Below, piece after piece: positions 27,201-39,388 of a stretch of DNA of 64,000 nt. A program made the translations under genes and the position numbers. Each line of letters begins with the position of its first letter. Within the stretch, counting starts at the first letter, position 1. A model generated the notes under the pieces. The model did not search any database. It was not told the origin of the DNA and worked only from the letters and a program-made list of their open reading frames with translations. Source of the DNA: Patiria miniata (Eukaryota > Echinodermata > Asteroidea > Valvatida > Asterinidae); the NCBI RefSeq assembly GCF_015706575.1, contig NW_024037069.1, positions 35,609,315-35,673,314 of the forward strand. Reading direction: 5' to 3'.

Positions 27201-29309
27201 TGAAAGGATATAGTTGCATGTATTGCTTCATTTGTCGGATGAATGAACCAAACTATTTTTGTATGCGAGCCTCGCTGTGAGCATCCTTTAGACTACGATT
27301 TTAATCAGAATCCTCATTGTCGTTATTTCGAGAAATAACCTGGTGCACGCCTGCGTGCGTCTGATGTTGCTCGGGGGAAGCGGCCGCTCATTCACCAAGC
27401 CTTAAATCACGCGCTGTCGCCTATCAAGATTTGCCAACAGGGGACAGAGATTAATCACGACTAGATACCATCCGTTTCAAGGAGATTCAATCTGTGAATC
27501 GGGTCCCAAGTGGGAATTTACGGTTGTTGATGTAATATGCTGTCACTCACAACATGAAATTGTGGTATAGAACCACGCATGGCCCTTCTACACGAACTAT
27601 TTTTAATGAAAGAAGCCCATTTTGCGGGGGTGGAGGAATTGGTGTCGTCAAATCTCTGGCAATACTTTTGACAATTTTATGAAGTTACCCTGCGGGGTAG
27701 CAATGCCTACGACTTGAACATTGAATACATCAAAGCTGAATGAGGTACACAACACGTTGGCGATTTGAAATTGGAATTCCTATTCCATTGTATCTACATT
27801 TCTTGCGAAAATAAGGGGAACAAGTTTCACCGTAGGCACTGTGTCGTAAACATTTCACTGTCATATTAAAAAACATCACCAGGTATCAGGGAGTGAATTT
27901 CACCGGAATTTTTAATTGTTTTGTTTTATATCAATTATTTATAGATGCATTAATTCGAAAATAAACCTGTTTATTAACAATAGACAAGGATATTCTTATT
28001 TCGTACAACAGCTAACTCATATAACTCATTACAAAGCAGAAAATATAGCAAGTTTCCACAATATCGATTGCTTACTAATTATGACCTCAAATCCAGCAAC
28101 ATCATCTTTATCACTTTAACGTCCAAAGGCGTTTTCTTTTGTGCGGTGAAACTGAAAAGATACCCCTCCAGATAGCTTAAAGACTAAAACACACACTAAC
28201 CGCTCGTAAGTGGACGGATGTGTTTTAGCCTCAGGTATGCATATAGATTGTGTTAAGTATTTCGTGGCATTTTCACTAACATTCGAGTTCGTGCTGAAGA
28301 ATAACCGGCGTCGTATTTACCATGAATGCTACTTCCATACAGTTTTTTGTATAATTGAATAATTAATAGATCGGATTCCAGTGACAAAACAGTCCTAATA
28401 GGTTTTTTTTAGTGTTTAAAAAACATGAAACGAACACCAAGAGATGTGACTATTATTTACATTATTATATCAATACATCGTGCATCATGGACTCATAGCG
28501 TGGTCCGAACAATCCAAGCCTATATCAACAAAAAAGACATTAAAAAGAAAATCTACTACAGACCCAGATCAAAATACTCAATAACTTACATTCGCGAAAT
28601 AAGATCCTCGCAAGAATATATGCACACATCTGCCAAAGATCACTCGATAAATTGCAATTATGTCTCCCCCCTCCAATCATTCGCTTGAGTACTCGTCTAT
28701 TATTCCCAAGGCATGGAGTTGAATATTAAAGGTAATCTTATGTTGTTGTTTTTTTAAACTCAGAGGCATAATATGTTTTGGAGACAAAAAAAAAAAAATC
28801 ACCAACCATAGTTGCTAAATATAGATCGGGCGTAGGAATAGAGGTCAATGAAAGGGCGTGGTGTGGTTGGCTGGATGTCGTGTTACCGTATAGAGCTGTT
28901 GTCGTACGGGCGCCAATCATTCTGTGACGATAAACAAAGCGGGAAAACATGAGTTCAACATGAATGTAAATGTCATTTGGGATGTTGCGAAGATGTTAGT
29001 GTTATGCTCTATGTAAAAAAAAAACAATTAATGTCAAACTGATCAGGGAGGAGTATTTCCTGTCAAGATTTGTCGGTTTTAGAAAATAGTATGCCATCGG
29101 CCTCAGTACTGAAAGATGCATTGCAAAACAGTGATCATTGTTTGATGTGCTATTACGTTCTTTAAAGTGCTTTGGTCATCGCTTTTTATCAACGAATATC
29201 GCTTCTTTTGTTTCTAATGCGGACAAAAATGTTGACTCTATTGCAGTTTCACAATCAGGAATTAAAGGTTTCAGTATGATGTCCAAAAACCTTTTACACT
29301 TTAACTTAC

Positions 29310-29360
29310 GTTAATGTTTGACGAACGTTCCAAGTTCCACCATTTCCAGTTTTCACCGTC
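29310..29360 (-). other. 51-bp splice-bounded candidate exon
   Basis: A TTTCAG acceptor and a GTAAGT donor bound exactly 51 bases. In phase 0 it is open and Trp-rich (DGENWKWWNLERSSNIN). Entered in phase 1 from the cysteine-rich exon it stops after two codons, 43 bases before the donor. It may be the terminal coding/UTR exon of the peptide gene or an alternative exon. Confidence 0.4.
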
Positions 29361-32300
29361 CTGAAACAAAAGACTGATTTTGTTAAATCCTCGAAAAAAA
29401 AAATTGATATCTGGAAAATTAGCGTTACATCGAAACTGTGCCATAAATTTACGGGTGGTAGGTTTTTATGCCTTTTTTCATGTCTACCCTGGCGTCACCG
29501 TTCGTAGGAATGTTGGTTTTAAAATCTTTTAGAAAGTATTTACTGTTGGTACAGAAATCGTGAATAATGGGAGACTTTCGAGACGATTGGTGGCAGCAAA
29601 CACACCGGTCCTTTTCAAATTATTTACGTCATATTGAGCATGCACACATTAGCAGTTTTGTCTGGGTTTCTGACCTGTTTCAAACCCTTCATTATTTTAC
29701 TCACTTGACCGAGTGCTCCTGCAGTACATATTCCTGCAGACCTTGTTCCCGCCTCGTCGGCCTTTACAATCCGAGTCCTTAGTACAAGGAGTCATCTGGT
29801 AGTACCGCTCACACTCCCAGCCCAGGCAGTAACGACGACCAAACATGTTCCACCTACAGTCCATGTCGGTGTGGCAGTACTGGACGTAAGGCTGTTGTCA
29901 AAGACAAAAAAGGTACATGCATGTAGTTATCACCGATTGGTATCTTCCTAAATTAACTTGCTTGCTACATATTGTACATAATCCGCCGCATTGGTGCAAC
30001 TGTAGGCCTACCTATACAATGATATTAGGGGGAAAGGTTCTTTCTATATGAATAATGTAAACGTTTTGCTCAAGCTTTGGTCTGATCGATATTTTTACAG
30101 GCCTATTTTTTGGCTCAAATGTAAACGCGAATTATTGTGCCGATCTTATATTGTATTTCCCGAAATCTCATACTTTTCAATGCACATTTTTTCTAAGCTA
30201 AGATACTATAACTGTCTCGTTTGCTGCAACGCGGTCTATAGGCCCTAGCGTATTACGACTACGTACGGTCTCTTGAGAAAAGATAAGTGCGAAATCACAG
30301 GGATTAAAAAGAGATGGAGTACGCGTACGCATGAATAAAGATAGGGATGATAATAAGAACAGAACTCCCCACCGGAAAATCAACAAATTAAATCAGCCAA
30401 AATTAAAATTGATCGTCTGTTTTCATTTTGAGGATCGTCTTCTATATTATCAGTTACATGGAGAAGAAAATGGTGTAACAAAACTGGAACATTACGGTTT
30501 TTACATCTTTAGTATTTTATTGGGTATTTAGTCTTTTGCGTAAATTTCTTTCTCCTGGGTTCTGCTTATACTTGCCCTTTTTGCGTATTTGTTTGTTTGT
30601 TTATAATTTGCTTGTTTGTTGATATTTTTTCTGGGTGGGTTTTTTTATGGGATTTTTAAATTATTATTATTGATCATATAGTCATTATTTATACTGTATA
30701 ACTTTTTTTTTCTATTTTTCTTTTGGTCTGACACATCTTTGATGACAGTTTTTACAAACTTTTGTCTAGACCAGGACAATTTTAATTTTTCTTTTAAATA
30801 GATTTTTAATTATTGTCCGAAGATATAAAATTAAAAAAAATAAACTTTTCGTATTTTTTAAAGATGATTAATTTGATGTATGAGTCTTTGGTATTTGTTG
30901 GATAGTTTGCACATGATCATCGTTATCGATTTAGTATATGCTTTTAACTAACGTAACGCAGCCTCTACGTCATGGAGCAATGACCTCTTTGTTAATTGCC
31001 TTCCCTAGTTACCAAGGATTCATCAGTTTTTATCAGTCACGATAACCTCAAAGATGTGGCCTTAATTACAATATCTTGAGGACATTGACACACTCAACGA
31101 CCGGTGATTGACTTTTCAAAGAGTAATTCTTTCGCAAGCATCTTTGAGCTATAAGGGCTTGATTTTTGAACAACGGTGGCGACAGAAGTCTGCATATATG
31201 TACGGCCTGAACGTGCGAGATGTAAAGGAAACTTCAAGACATGACATCGGGGGAAATTGGTTAAAATACGGCGGCCAGATTGGACACTGGTGCCCCAAAT
31301 AAAACTCCTGGTTTCCGTAGACCTGAGTAATGTCTACAATACCTAAACTGGGGGGTGCTTGGGCATAGAGAAAGGACACAATAATTAAAGTGACACGGTT
31401 GGCGTCATTATTTTCGTCCCTGCAAATGTCAGGACTGATTGTTGAAAGAGACACCCAAATGGTGATACAATGTGCGCCACTTTTGTGCAGTTCGTGCGCC
31501 AGTATTGTCCCTGCCGAGCTGCCAAGTAACCGAAGATAACTTCTCCACCTTTAATTAGAAATCAACTCGTATCCTTTTCCTTGAAGTCCAGATGAATAAT
31601 AAAGTTGAACCGGCCTCTAACACTGGACTGTCACGCTCAATCACATACGGGTTGCACTTTAATTCATCTTCCCACGACAGTCGTAAAATAACAGGTTCAA
31701 TGTTCGGCGAGTCCGAGTGAAGTCACAAATTAAGGCAACGCTTTGCAATTCCCTCCGCCATCATAATCAATTAGTGTCTATCGGTGCTGGCCGACAATAA
31801 CTGGTATTTATAGCTCCCAGGGGGAAAGCAATTTGATTTGTGTTATCTTCTTTTTAATTTACAATTTATGAAATGATTAAGTCTTGTTGTTGGGTCAGTC
31901 ATGTGTGCAAGTGCGGTGTTGTGTTTCTGACCTATAATGAGTAACAAGTGACCAAGTGTGAAGTATACGATTCAATTTTCTTTCACGAAGACCTGAAAGT
32001 ATTCATGTATTTATTTAAACTTTATTCCCCCCAAAAAACAGCACATTGCTAATCCCTCTCTTGAGATTAACATAGAATTCTACGACAACATTTCCTGGAA
32101 CTGCCAGAAAAGAAGTCGTCTATATAAACCCACAAATGTTACGGTTGAATCCGGGTCAAGAGACTAAGATGCAAGCATTCTGTGAAAAGCCTTCATGCTC
32201 GTCAAGTTTCTTCACATGAACTTCAACAACCAGAGCATGTCCAATCACTAGGCTGCTGGCATAAATCGAATCCGTGTGTATATACGTTTCTCATAATGTG

Positions 32301-33920
32301 TTATTAAGAACTATATCATTTCGATCTCTGGAAAACAAACTTCCACGTGGTTGCTGTTAAACTGCCGTCGGGAATGGCGGTAAAATGTGACGATATTAGA
32401 GGAGGAACATTGCCTCAGAAACATGTGTGCCAGGAATATGTAATTTAAGATAATGTCGCAGCCGATGCCAAACAAAATAGATGAATTCATCAGACGAAAA
32501 CCTTGGCAACTATGTTGAATGGGGGTGTTGTGAAAGTGATGTTCCCCACTATGGTCGTACAAACTACTGATCAGAATAGACATTATGCGTTAAGGAGGAG
32601 TCGGAGGGCAATAGTTTTGTTTCGCTTGGATCGGCATGAGTAAACATATTGTGCATTCATTTTTACTCTCTTTAGAATAACAACAACAAACCCTCTAAAT
32701 TAAGATATGCATCGCATAAGGTATTTAAACAAACTGAACTGTAACAAAATACTACGATTTATTATAACAGCTTATGTTTGCTACGACATGTAGTACATGT
32801 GATAGCAACCTGTTGAATCTGTTTTCCCGAATGACTTCGTCGAAAATCGAAGGAAAATGGGGACAAGTGGGCTATAAAACAAGGGTTTATATCAAAAGAG
32901 CAACTGTTGCAAATTTATCATTGCAGTCACGGGTGTTTCACGGAAAATTGATGACGATTATTCACTGGTCTGTGGGCACTTGGATTCAAATGTGGTCATT
33001 CTTCAAATGGGGGTTGACAACAGATTTGTTTTTCGGCATTACTTATATTTTATAGTCTCACGTCACAATACCATATGGAAAGCAAAGCGTCACTGTTTGA
33101 AGTCCATGTCATAAAACAATATCCATTTTTCGGGGAACAATCGATTGAAAATTGTCGCAGCACTTGTTTATCTCATCCATGCATGTTTAGACATTCCCAA
33201 ATCGATGCATCAGATCGACCTCTGGAACCAGAATAGAGTGCGACCGTGTTGTTGTTCACGGAACCCGAGGCGTGGGGAGCGTGCGCCGGCAGAAGTCTTG
33301 CGCCGTCAAATCTTGCAAATTTACGGGCGCGTGTTCGGCCCACGGGCAGGGCTCATTGATCTGTTATCCGTTGCGCCTTCTGTGTGAAGTATTTGAAACC
33401 GAGCAACCTCAAAGAGGAAAGGCGAGTATTCAATTTGGTGTACACTTAACTGTTAAGTGTGGCTGTTAGTTTTTCTAAAAAGGTCGTGGCATCTTATAGT
33501 ATGAGGGACAAACCAGGGAAAGTACAAGTATTTAAATGACAGGAAACAATTATCTCCAGTACCTCTCTTTGAGCAATTACTGCTTAAAGCGAAGCCTACA
33601 TCAGATAAGATTGCAGAATGATTTAGCAACAACAATAAAAAAAATAATAACTCAACATTTTTCAAAACAATAAGACATTTTGACCTCACAGAAAAAGAGG
33701 AATTGCTTTTCGTTACCGTTTCCCTGAAGTACATGGAAAGGAACATAAAGCAAAACTTTCTTTTCGTCTTAATTTTGTCAAGGTACTGGTATCATTTTAC
33801 CAATTAAGAACCGTCATATTAAGACCAGTCGTGTTTAATGTGTTTACTCACCAAGGCTGCTGAAACTACCAGAACATCAGCGCATAGCACCAACAACAGG
33901 GACACTATGAAGAACTTCAT
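29353..33920 (-). CDS. small secreted cysteine-rich peptide with two C-x5-C-x9-C-x4-C modules
   Basis: On the minus strand, exon 1 (33920-33852) encodes 23 residues beginning MKFFIVSLLLVLCADV, a textbook signal peptide, and ends at a GTGAGT donor in phase 0. Exon 2 (29891-29705) follows an ACAACAG acceptor, also in phase 0. It encodes eight cysteines in two modules of identical spacing (CHTDMDCRWNMFGRRYC..., then CTKDSDCKGRRGGNKVC...). It ends at a GTGAGT donor in phase 1. A TTTCAG acceptor at 29361-29363 would add Arg-Arg and a stop (29353-29355), giving 87 residues, about 64 of them mature and strongly basic. The CxxDxDC style recalls Dickkopf-, EB- or prokineticin-type modules, but no family is assigned. 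Exons 1 and 2 are well supported individually. Their joining across a 4-kb intron, and exon 3, are inference. Confidence 0.62.
29892..33851 (-). other. intron of the cysteine-rich peptide gene, no other gene seen
   Basis: AT-rich, with long T runs (30540-30860). I looked for further cysteine-rich exons on the minus strand and found none with both splice sites. A GC-rich patch at 33230-33420 on the opposite strand is discussed in the findings. Confidence 0.5.
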
Positions 33921-34097
33921 CCCGAGTCAAGAAGCGCACCTTTTTGCCCCCAAAACAACTCTCAAATTGTCATGTAATTACCAGTTGATAGCAAGTCGGT
34001 GTAAAAGCTCTCGCATCAAGTTGCTGAATGGTGTACTCCTTATACAGTTCGACTTTGGTCATTCTTTAGGTTTTCATACAGTCACGGGTTGAAACGG

Positions 34098-34160
34098 TTG
34101 TTGGAAGGTGATTGGCCGAGATGAGAGCATGCGCAGTACGTTGAGTGGCGAGGCTCCGTG
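34098..34160 (-). promoter_or_regulatory. putative promoter region of the cysteine-rich gene
   Basis: About 190 bp upstream of the signal-peptide start codon lie a CCAAT box (read as ATTGG near 34111) and a GCATGCGC core, half of the NRF1 palindrome, near 34129-34136. A fuller NRF1-type site, GCGCATGCGC, occurs at 34618-34627. No TATA box is obvious. The assignment rests on position and motifs only. Confidence 0.3.
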
Positions 34161-35183
34161 ACATGGACGACTCGGAGGCATTTCCGTAGAAACGATGTCA
34201 TCATACTTTTTGCGGCTTAAAAGACCAAAAGTGTGGGTGTTTCAATAATACCGAGAACAGACACCGACCATCATTGCAATCTGTCAGTTAACTTTCATAC
34301 GCTTAAAATGAGATATTTATCTACTGTGCGTTTGGCATTGATTGCACTGAAGGTTGATATATCACATTAATCTCATCTCATTTGACTTGATGATGCTCGT
34401 GGTCTTGGCTCAAGACACCCAAATATAGGTCCGTTTGTCTATCTTCCGTATGTTTTTCTACGATACAGCGCCGGAAAGCGTTGCCTTTCAGGCTGATTTC
34501 CTGTGCACCTGCCCCCCGTGTATCTTCCACCTGACGTCTAATCATCAGATACGTATTCCGTTTCTGGCGGTGACCCTCAACGCCTGTACCTCCTACGTGA
34601 ACATTTGAACAGTCCTGGGCGCATGCGCCAATTTACTGCTTCTAACCCTAACACCCACACTTATTTTTGACTATAGAAAATAGTCAAACATACCTCTATT
34701 ATTGTCTACAAAGTCGATCAGCTGGGTGCTATGGGACTGCGTGTTTTATAGTCGAATCTGACTTGTGTTTTTTTCCCCAGGAAGTAGTAATCAGAAACAT
34801 ATGAATAATTTTGTTTGAATTCAAAATATCAAATGGTCATCTGTCTCGTTTCCCATACACAGTGGAGTCTGCGGTTTGAGATACAGGATATGAAAGTAGG
34901 AATGTCTCACTTTTCTGCTGGAATTCAGTTTGTGAAGTTTTGTTTTCGGAGTGTCCGAGCCAAGATCCCCACCCGCGGATAACTGACCACATCTGTGAAC
35001 TGAAAGGTGTCAGGCTGAATTGTAGAAGTTCTGGTGAGATTTTCCAGGCACTAACATTCAAGTCAAGCAGCACATGGTTTTGCAATGGTTACAGCCATGG
35101 CCTAGCTCCTCTTAATACGATCTATGTTGAGAAAAAACGTTGCCACACTTATATGTGACTTGAAGCTTTGCATGGCGGATGAG

Positions 35184-35440
35184 ATAAAATAGAGGAAAAT
35201 TTGCGGGTAACACCACGTGGAAAGAAATCTCTTCTTGGAAGAAGTGGGGTTCTGAAAAGAACCGGTTGGTTGAGGTAGAACTCGACGTTTCAGACAGTGT
35301 GCTCTGTCCGTCCTCAGAGCACTCTGTCCTAAACGTCGAGTTACACTCTCAACCAACCGGTTCTTTTCAGAACCACACTTCTTCCAAGAAGAGATTTCTT
35401 TCCACATGGTGTTAACCGAAAACTTTCCTCTATTTTATGC
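35184..35440. mobile_element. large foldback element (family copy 2)
   Basis: Arms of about 110-120 bp are inverted copies, centred near 35310. They contain AGATTTCTTTCCACRTGGTG, CTTCTTCCAAGAAGAG, the palindrome GGTTCTGAAAAGAACC and AACGTCGAGTT. The minus-strand core CTGAGGA, a 7-bp stem (CGGACAG / CTGTCTG) and AAACGTCGAGTT parallels the hammerhead-like core of copy 1. The two arms look like two family members joined head to head. Confidence 0.8.
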
Positions 35441-35933
35441 CACACTTATTCAGGTTATTTGGGTTCACTGAAAACATTGTCCCCATTGTAAGATTGTCAT
35501 CTTTTTTTTCATGGTCATTTTTCTGCAAGCTGCGGTTCGCACTGTTCCTGACCCCATGAACTTGACGTGATTCCCACTAGTAATATCTTTCCTTCTGAGT
35601 TTTGGCTGATCAAGCCTGAGCTTCCCAATCCCCGAGTGGTTCAATATTCCCACCCATGGTCTTACCGTGACTTTTTCCCTTGTGGGCTCCCCGGGGCCAA
35701 AGGTTCTCGAAATAGACATATTTTGATTTATTAATAAATCATTTCCAGTTGCGTTGTAATTTCTCCCGGTTGGATTGTGGTTAACGGTAGAACAGTTTTC
35801 CAGAAATTGATCCGCGGATGCGGCGGGAGAAACATAATGAACTCTGGGTCATTGAAGTATGATGTATTCATTTCAGGCGTTTTGGGCAGGATTATCTTAG
35901 ATCAGGCATTATCTGAGACGATCTACCTATACC

Positions 35934-36206
35934 CATGGGCGTCGCGAGGGGGGGGGCACTTGCCCCCCCCCCCCCCTGGAAAATAAAAAATAAAAAAAAA
36001 TAAAAAGGAAGAAAAAGAAAAGAAAAAAAAGAAAAGAAAAAGAGGAGCGAAGACAAAGTGGTGTAAATTTAATGAGTTGGGGGGGGGGGCAAAATGTCCC
36101 TGCCCCCCTCTAAAACTGATAAATCGAGAATGTGTTGAGAAATACAAGCATTTTTTGGCAAAATTTTTTTTGCCCCCCTCTACAAAAAATCCTGGCGACG
36201 CCCATG
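35934..36206. mobile_element. 273-bp hAT-type MITE with exact 8-bp target duplication
   Basis: The ends are perfect 12-bp inverted repeats (CATGGGCGTCGC). They are flanked by identical CCTATACC copies at 35926-35933 and 36207-36214. An 8-bp target duplication fits the hAT superfamily. The inside is mostly homopolymer: G-, C- and A-rich tracts between 35949 and 36050 and near 36080. No transposase is present. Confidence 0.88.
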
Positions 36207-37949
36207 CCTATACCTGTGCCTTGAACTTATAAATACACGCTCCAATGATTTGGTTGCATACAAAACTTGCAATGTGAAATGAAGGAGGCACGTAATAGCG
36301 AAGCACGGCAGTTCGCAAGGTTGTGGGCGGAGCCGTAGGAAGGCTTGGACATTTTTGAGTGGAATGGTGCATTTAATGGTCAGGAAGGGAGTATCCCCAT
36401 TATTGTAAAAAATAAATAAATACTAATTAGGAATTTGCAATCGATGTTTTAATTTTAATAGCAAATAGCACATCAAGCACATCTCACATATTTACGAGAT
36501 TTGACCTCAGTGAGGTAATGTTGTGCATCTCTCTTTAAAGGACTGATGACATCATACGCATGTTAGAGTGGAATTCAGAATAGTCCCTGGTACTTTGCTA
36601 TAGACTGAGTATCATTCGTTAATAATTCTACGGAGCCCGCACGCACGCTCCGCAACAATGTCTGATATAATTCATGTGTGCGTGCAAATTTTAAGCGACC
36701 CGCGCGCCAGCCAATCGGAGTCGACTTTAGAAATTGTGACGTCATTTCGAGCAGAAATTCAGCCTAAGCTGTTGATTTGTCAATTTGCTTCCCTCAATAC
36801 AACAAGGGTTACTTATACCGAAGATAGAAGGCACCCGCGCTGAATGGTCTGAATCTGGAGATCAAGATGCAGTGTGAGTAATCTGCACGCATATCATAGA
36901 CGCTTGATATAGACTAGTATGTTGCCCATTCATTTTGGCGATGGGCCATCGCTTGTAAGTCCATGTGTCTAGATTTGCAGCAGACAATAACATAAACCCG
37001 TTCCGGAAAACCGGTCTGAAGTTCAAGAGAATAAAGGATGAGTAAGTTGGCCACCTCCATGCCACAGATCGTTGAATTCCCTTGCGCTTCCATCGAAACC
37101 GAAACGAGAATTGACGGGGCAATAGTCCGCCGGTGTCTGGTAGGAAACTGTGACGGTTATTGAACCATGTTGGTCAATTTTCTTCGGAGGCAGGGGACAA
37201 ACATTATTCAACGACCTTAAAGATTCTGTCTTATTTTGTCCGTGAAGATGCCAGATTCTCAGTAATGGATGTTTATAAATGCAAGTTGTTGGGATTACAA
37301 TAATAATCAAAATATGTATAAGTCTGCATGTAGTTTATCCTTTTCATTTTTAGCGACTAGCTCGTATAGGATGTAGCGTAAGTTACCATTCGCCGAATGT
37401 GATTTTTTGTTCAGACGAATTATACGAGCGCCGTATAAAGTGTTGTTTTTTTGATCTTTGAAATAATACTCGAAGAATATTGAAACCCTCGACTCGGTTT
37501 ATACTCCCTCTGAGAGCCTGGTTGTGTTTAAACGGAAGCTATTCAAGAATCTGACATTTATATGAAATTTGTGATTTAAAAAATCCATGAAAATCTCCAA
37601 GAAAAGGAATTATACATTGAAGTGGGAGATGAGACACCTTCGGCTTGCAACGCAAACCACTCATGCTACAATAACACAGGAATTATTCATGTACTCGAAG
37701 AAAACGGGATTTATAGTCTGAGTATCCGTTATCCACGGAGCCCAGTTCTCCTGTATGGCTTTCGCCATGGTCTATTCCATAGACTAGGATGGGATGGGAT
37801 CGGGAAAGGAAGATCATGCGCTTACGAATCCTGATCCAAGACTGAATTTGATTGTTTCCCTTATACAGCCGGATCCCGTATAACGCGGGAGCTTGCTGCG
37901 GTGAGAATGCTATAATAGTCTACAAATTGAAACAAAGTACAAACCCATA

Positions 37950-38066
37950 TAGTCTCCTGTCGGGTACGAAGGGCAGAAACGTTGAGTTCCCTCCAGTCCT
38001 TTTCAGAACCACACATACACAAAAGATGTTTATCACGTGGTGCTACCGCGAACAACCTATCTTATT
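37950..38066 (+). mobile_element. foldback family fragment (copy 3)
   Basis: It shares GGGCAGAAACGTTGAGT, CCTTTTCAGAACCACACAT and ACGTGGTGCTACCGCGA with copy 1 (27044-27200) read on its minus strand. The 5' arm is lost, so this is a truncated relative. Confidence 0.7.
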
Positions 38067-39161
38067 AAACCTACAGTCTTAGGAATGTTGGCACCGAGAC
38101 CCACGACCCACGTGTGTGCGTGATATGTGCTCAGATTTTCTTGGGTCCGGGTGCCATTGATCCTAAGACTGGATTTGATTCGTCTTGTGCGCGATGAAAG
38201 CCTACAGGCTCAGACTGCGGGGACGTATTGATTATTAAGGAGTCACGTATGAGCAAGGATTGCTTTCTTTGGGGGGGGGGAGCCTTTCGTCTCAGTATTG
38301 TCGAATGAATAAGGCCATAAGATATTGCAAAATCAGGGTCGTGCAGTACATTCCGTGCACATACACATTTGAGTAAAAACTGAAATGTCGATCGAGAGGG
38401 AAAAGGGGACCTGCGGCCGATTTGGTTTTTTTTTTGGGGGGGGGGAGTTGTCCGACCCCCCCCCACCCCGCCTAAGGGCCTGAACACTCAGTTGATTGTT
38501 ACTTAATTATTAAGTTTATTTGTCTCTAGATGCATACTTCAATTAACACTGTAACCACCCTATAAAGACGTATACTGGATCTCTATACTTGGAAGTTGGA
38601 CATTTAAAAAGAGATCGGAACGGTTGAATGGACAGAGATGAAAGTCAAGGAATGAGGTGAAAGTCAACAGGCCAAATATGCGGCAAAGTTCAAGTGCCCT
38701 GATAAACAACACGGTTTCCCGCCCAAGATCTTTAAGATACGAGAATAAGAAAGTACAGCCGCCCGCCGCAAAGCTATGATTAGAACCGCCCACTAACTTC
38801 AAAGTACAAGCAATCCGCATCGATTATCCCGCGGGTGATAATGTTCGCAAACACCGTCCAAGCTCAACTGGAAAGCTTTGACCTTTATTATTCTCGTAAT
38901 CAACGCAAGAACCGATCGAGTGGCTTTTAGCCGCAAGAAAAATATTCTAAGATGTTATCATCTTCTTCTGTACAGAGGCGTCCTCCGGTTCTCCAAAGCT
39001 CAAAGTTAAAATTTCAGCACATCTCTATTTTGACGGACCTCTCAAGAATTTTCCTCCCGCGTTACAAAATAAGATATCCAATTCCGCAAGAGCGTGAATT
39101 TTTGGAATTTCAAGTTCATTAGACTTTTTATGTGATCGTCTTGCTGGTTCCAAACACCGTG

Positions 39162-39388
39162 AATCATTAGTTTGGTCAGGGGCTCCACGTTTGTCTAATT
39201 TGCATAACAGCAGTGAGACATTTTGTTGCAAGTTGAAGTCAAATTTTCAAGTAATGATGCCCTATATTTTCGCATCCCCCAAGAACATCTTAATAATCTC
39301 TTGTAAACAATACCGAAAAGGCAAGACAACTTTTGTTTTCTTGCGGTGCATTACACCCTCCTTCATATTCAGGATATGACCCACCCCC
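39162..39388 (+). repeat. 227-bp dispersed repeat, copy A
   Basis: It is about 94 percent identical by eye, over exactly the same length, to 42164-42390. Shared blocks include TTTGGTCAGGGGCTCC, TAATTTGCATAACAGCAGTG and ACCGAAAAGGCAAGACAAC. There is no coding content and no terminal inverted repeat; the class is unknown. Confidence 0.85.

Larger units (their letters stand above)
23597..29300. other. intergenic region with repeats, no recognised gene
   Basis: The ankyrin gene 3' UTR probably covers the first 1-1.2 kb. The rest contains a mariner-type MITE (25100-25753), a GTCA-type microsatellite (about 26779-26820) and a foldback element (27044-27200). Open frames here lack splice context or recognisable protein content. 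Confidence 0.6.

Noticed and set aside
30540-30860. T-rich tract as a functional element
   Set aside because: Simple T/A-rich sequence without periodicity, terminal repeats or motifs; treated as ordinary intron sequence.
33145-33387. Signal-peptide-like frame reading KIVAALVYLIHACLD
   Set aside because: The frame begins at TTG, not ATG, and no promoter or splice context supports it.
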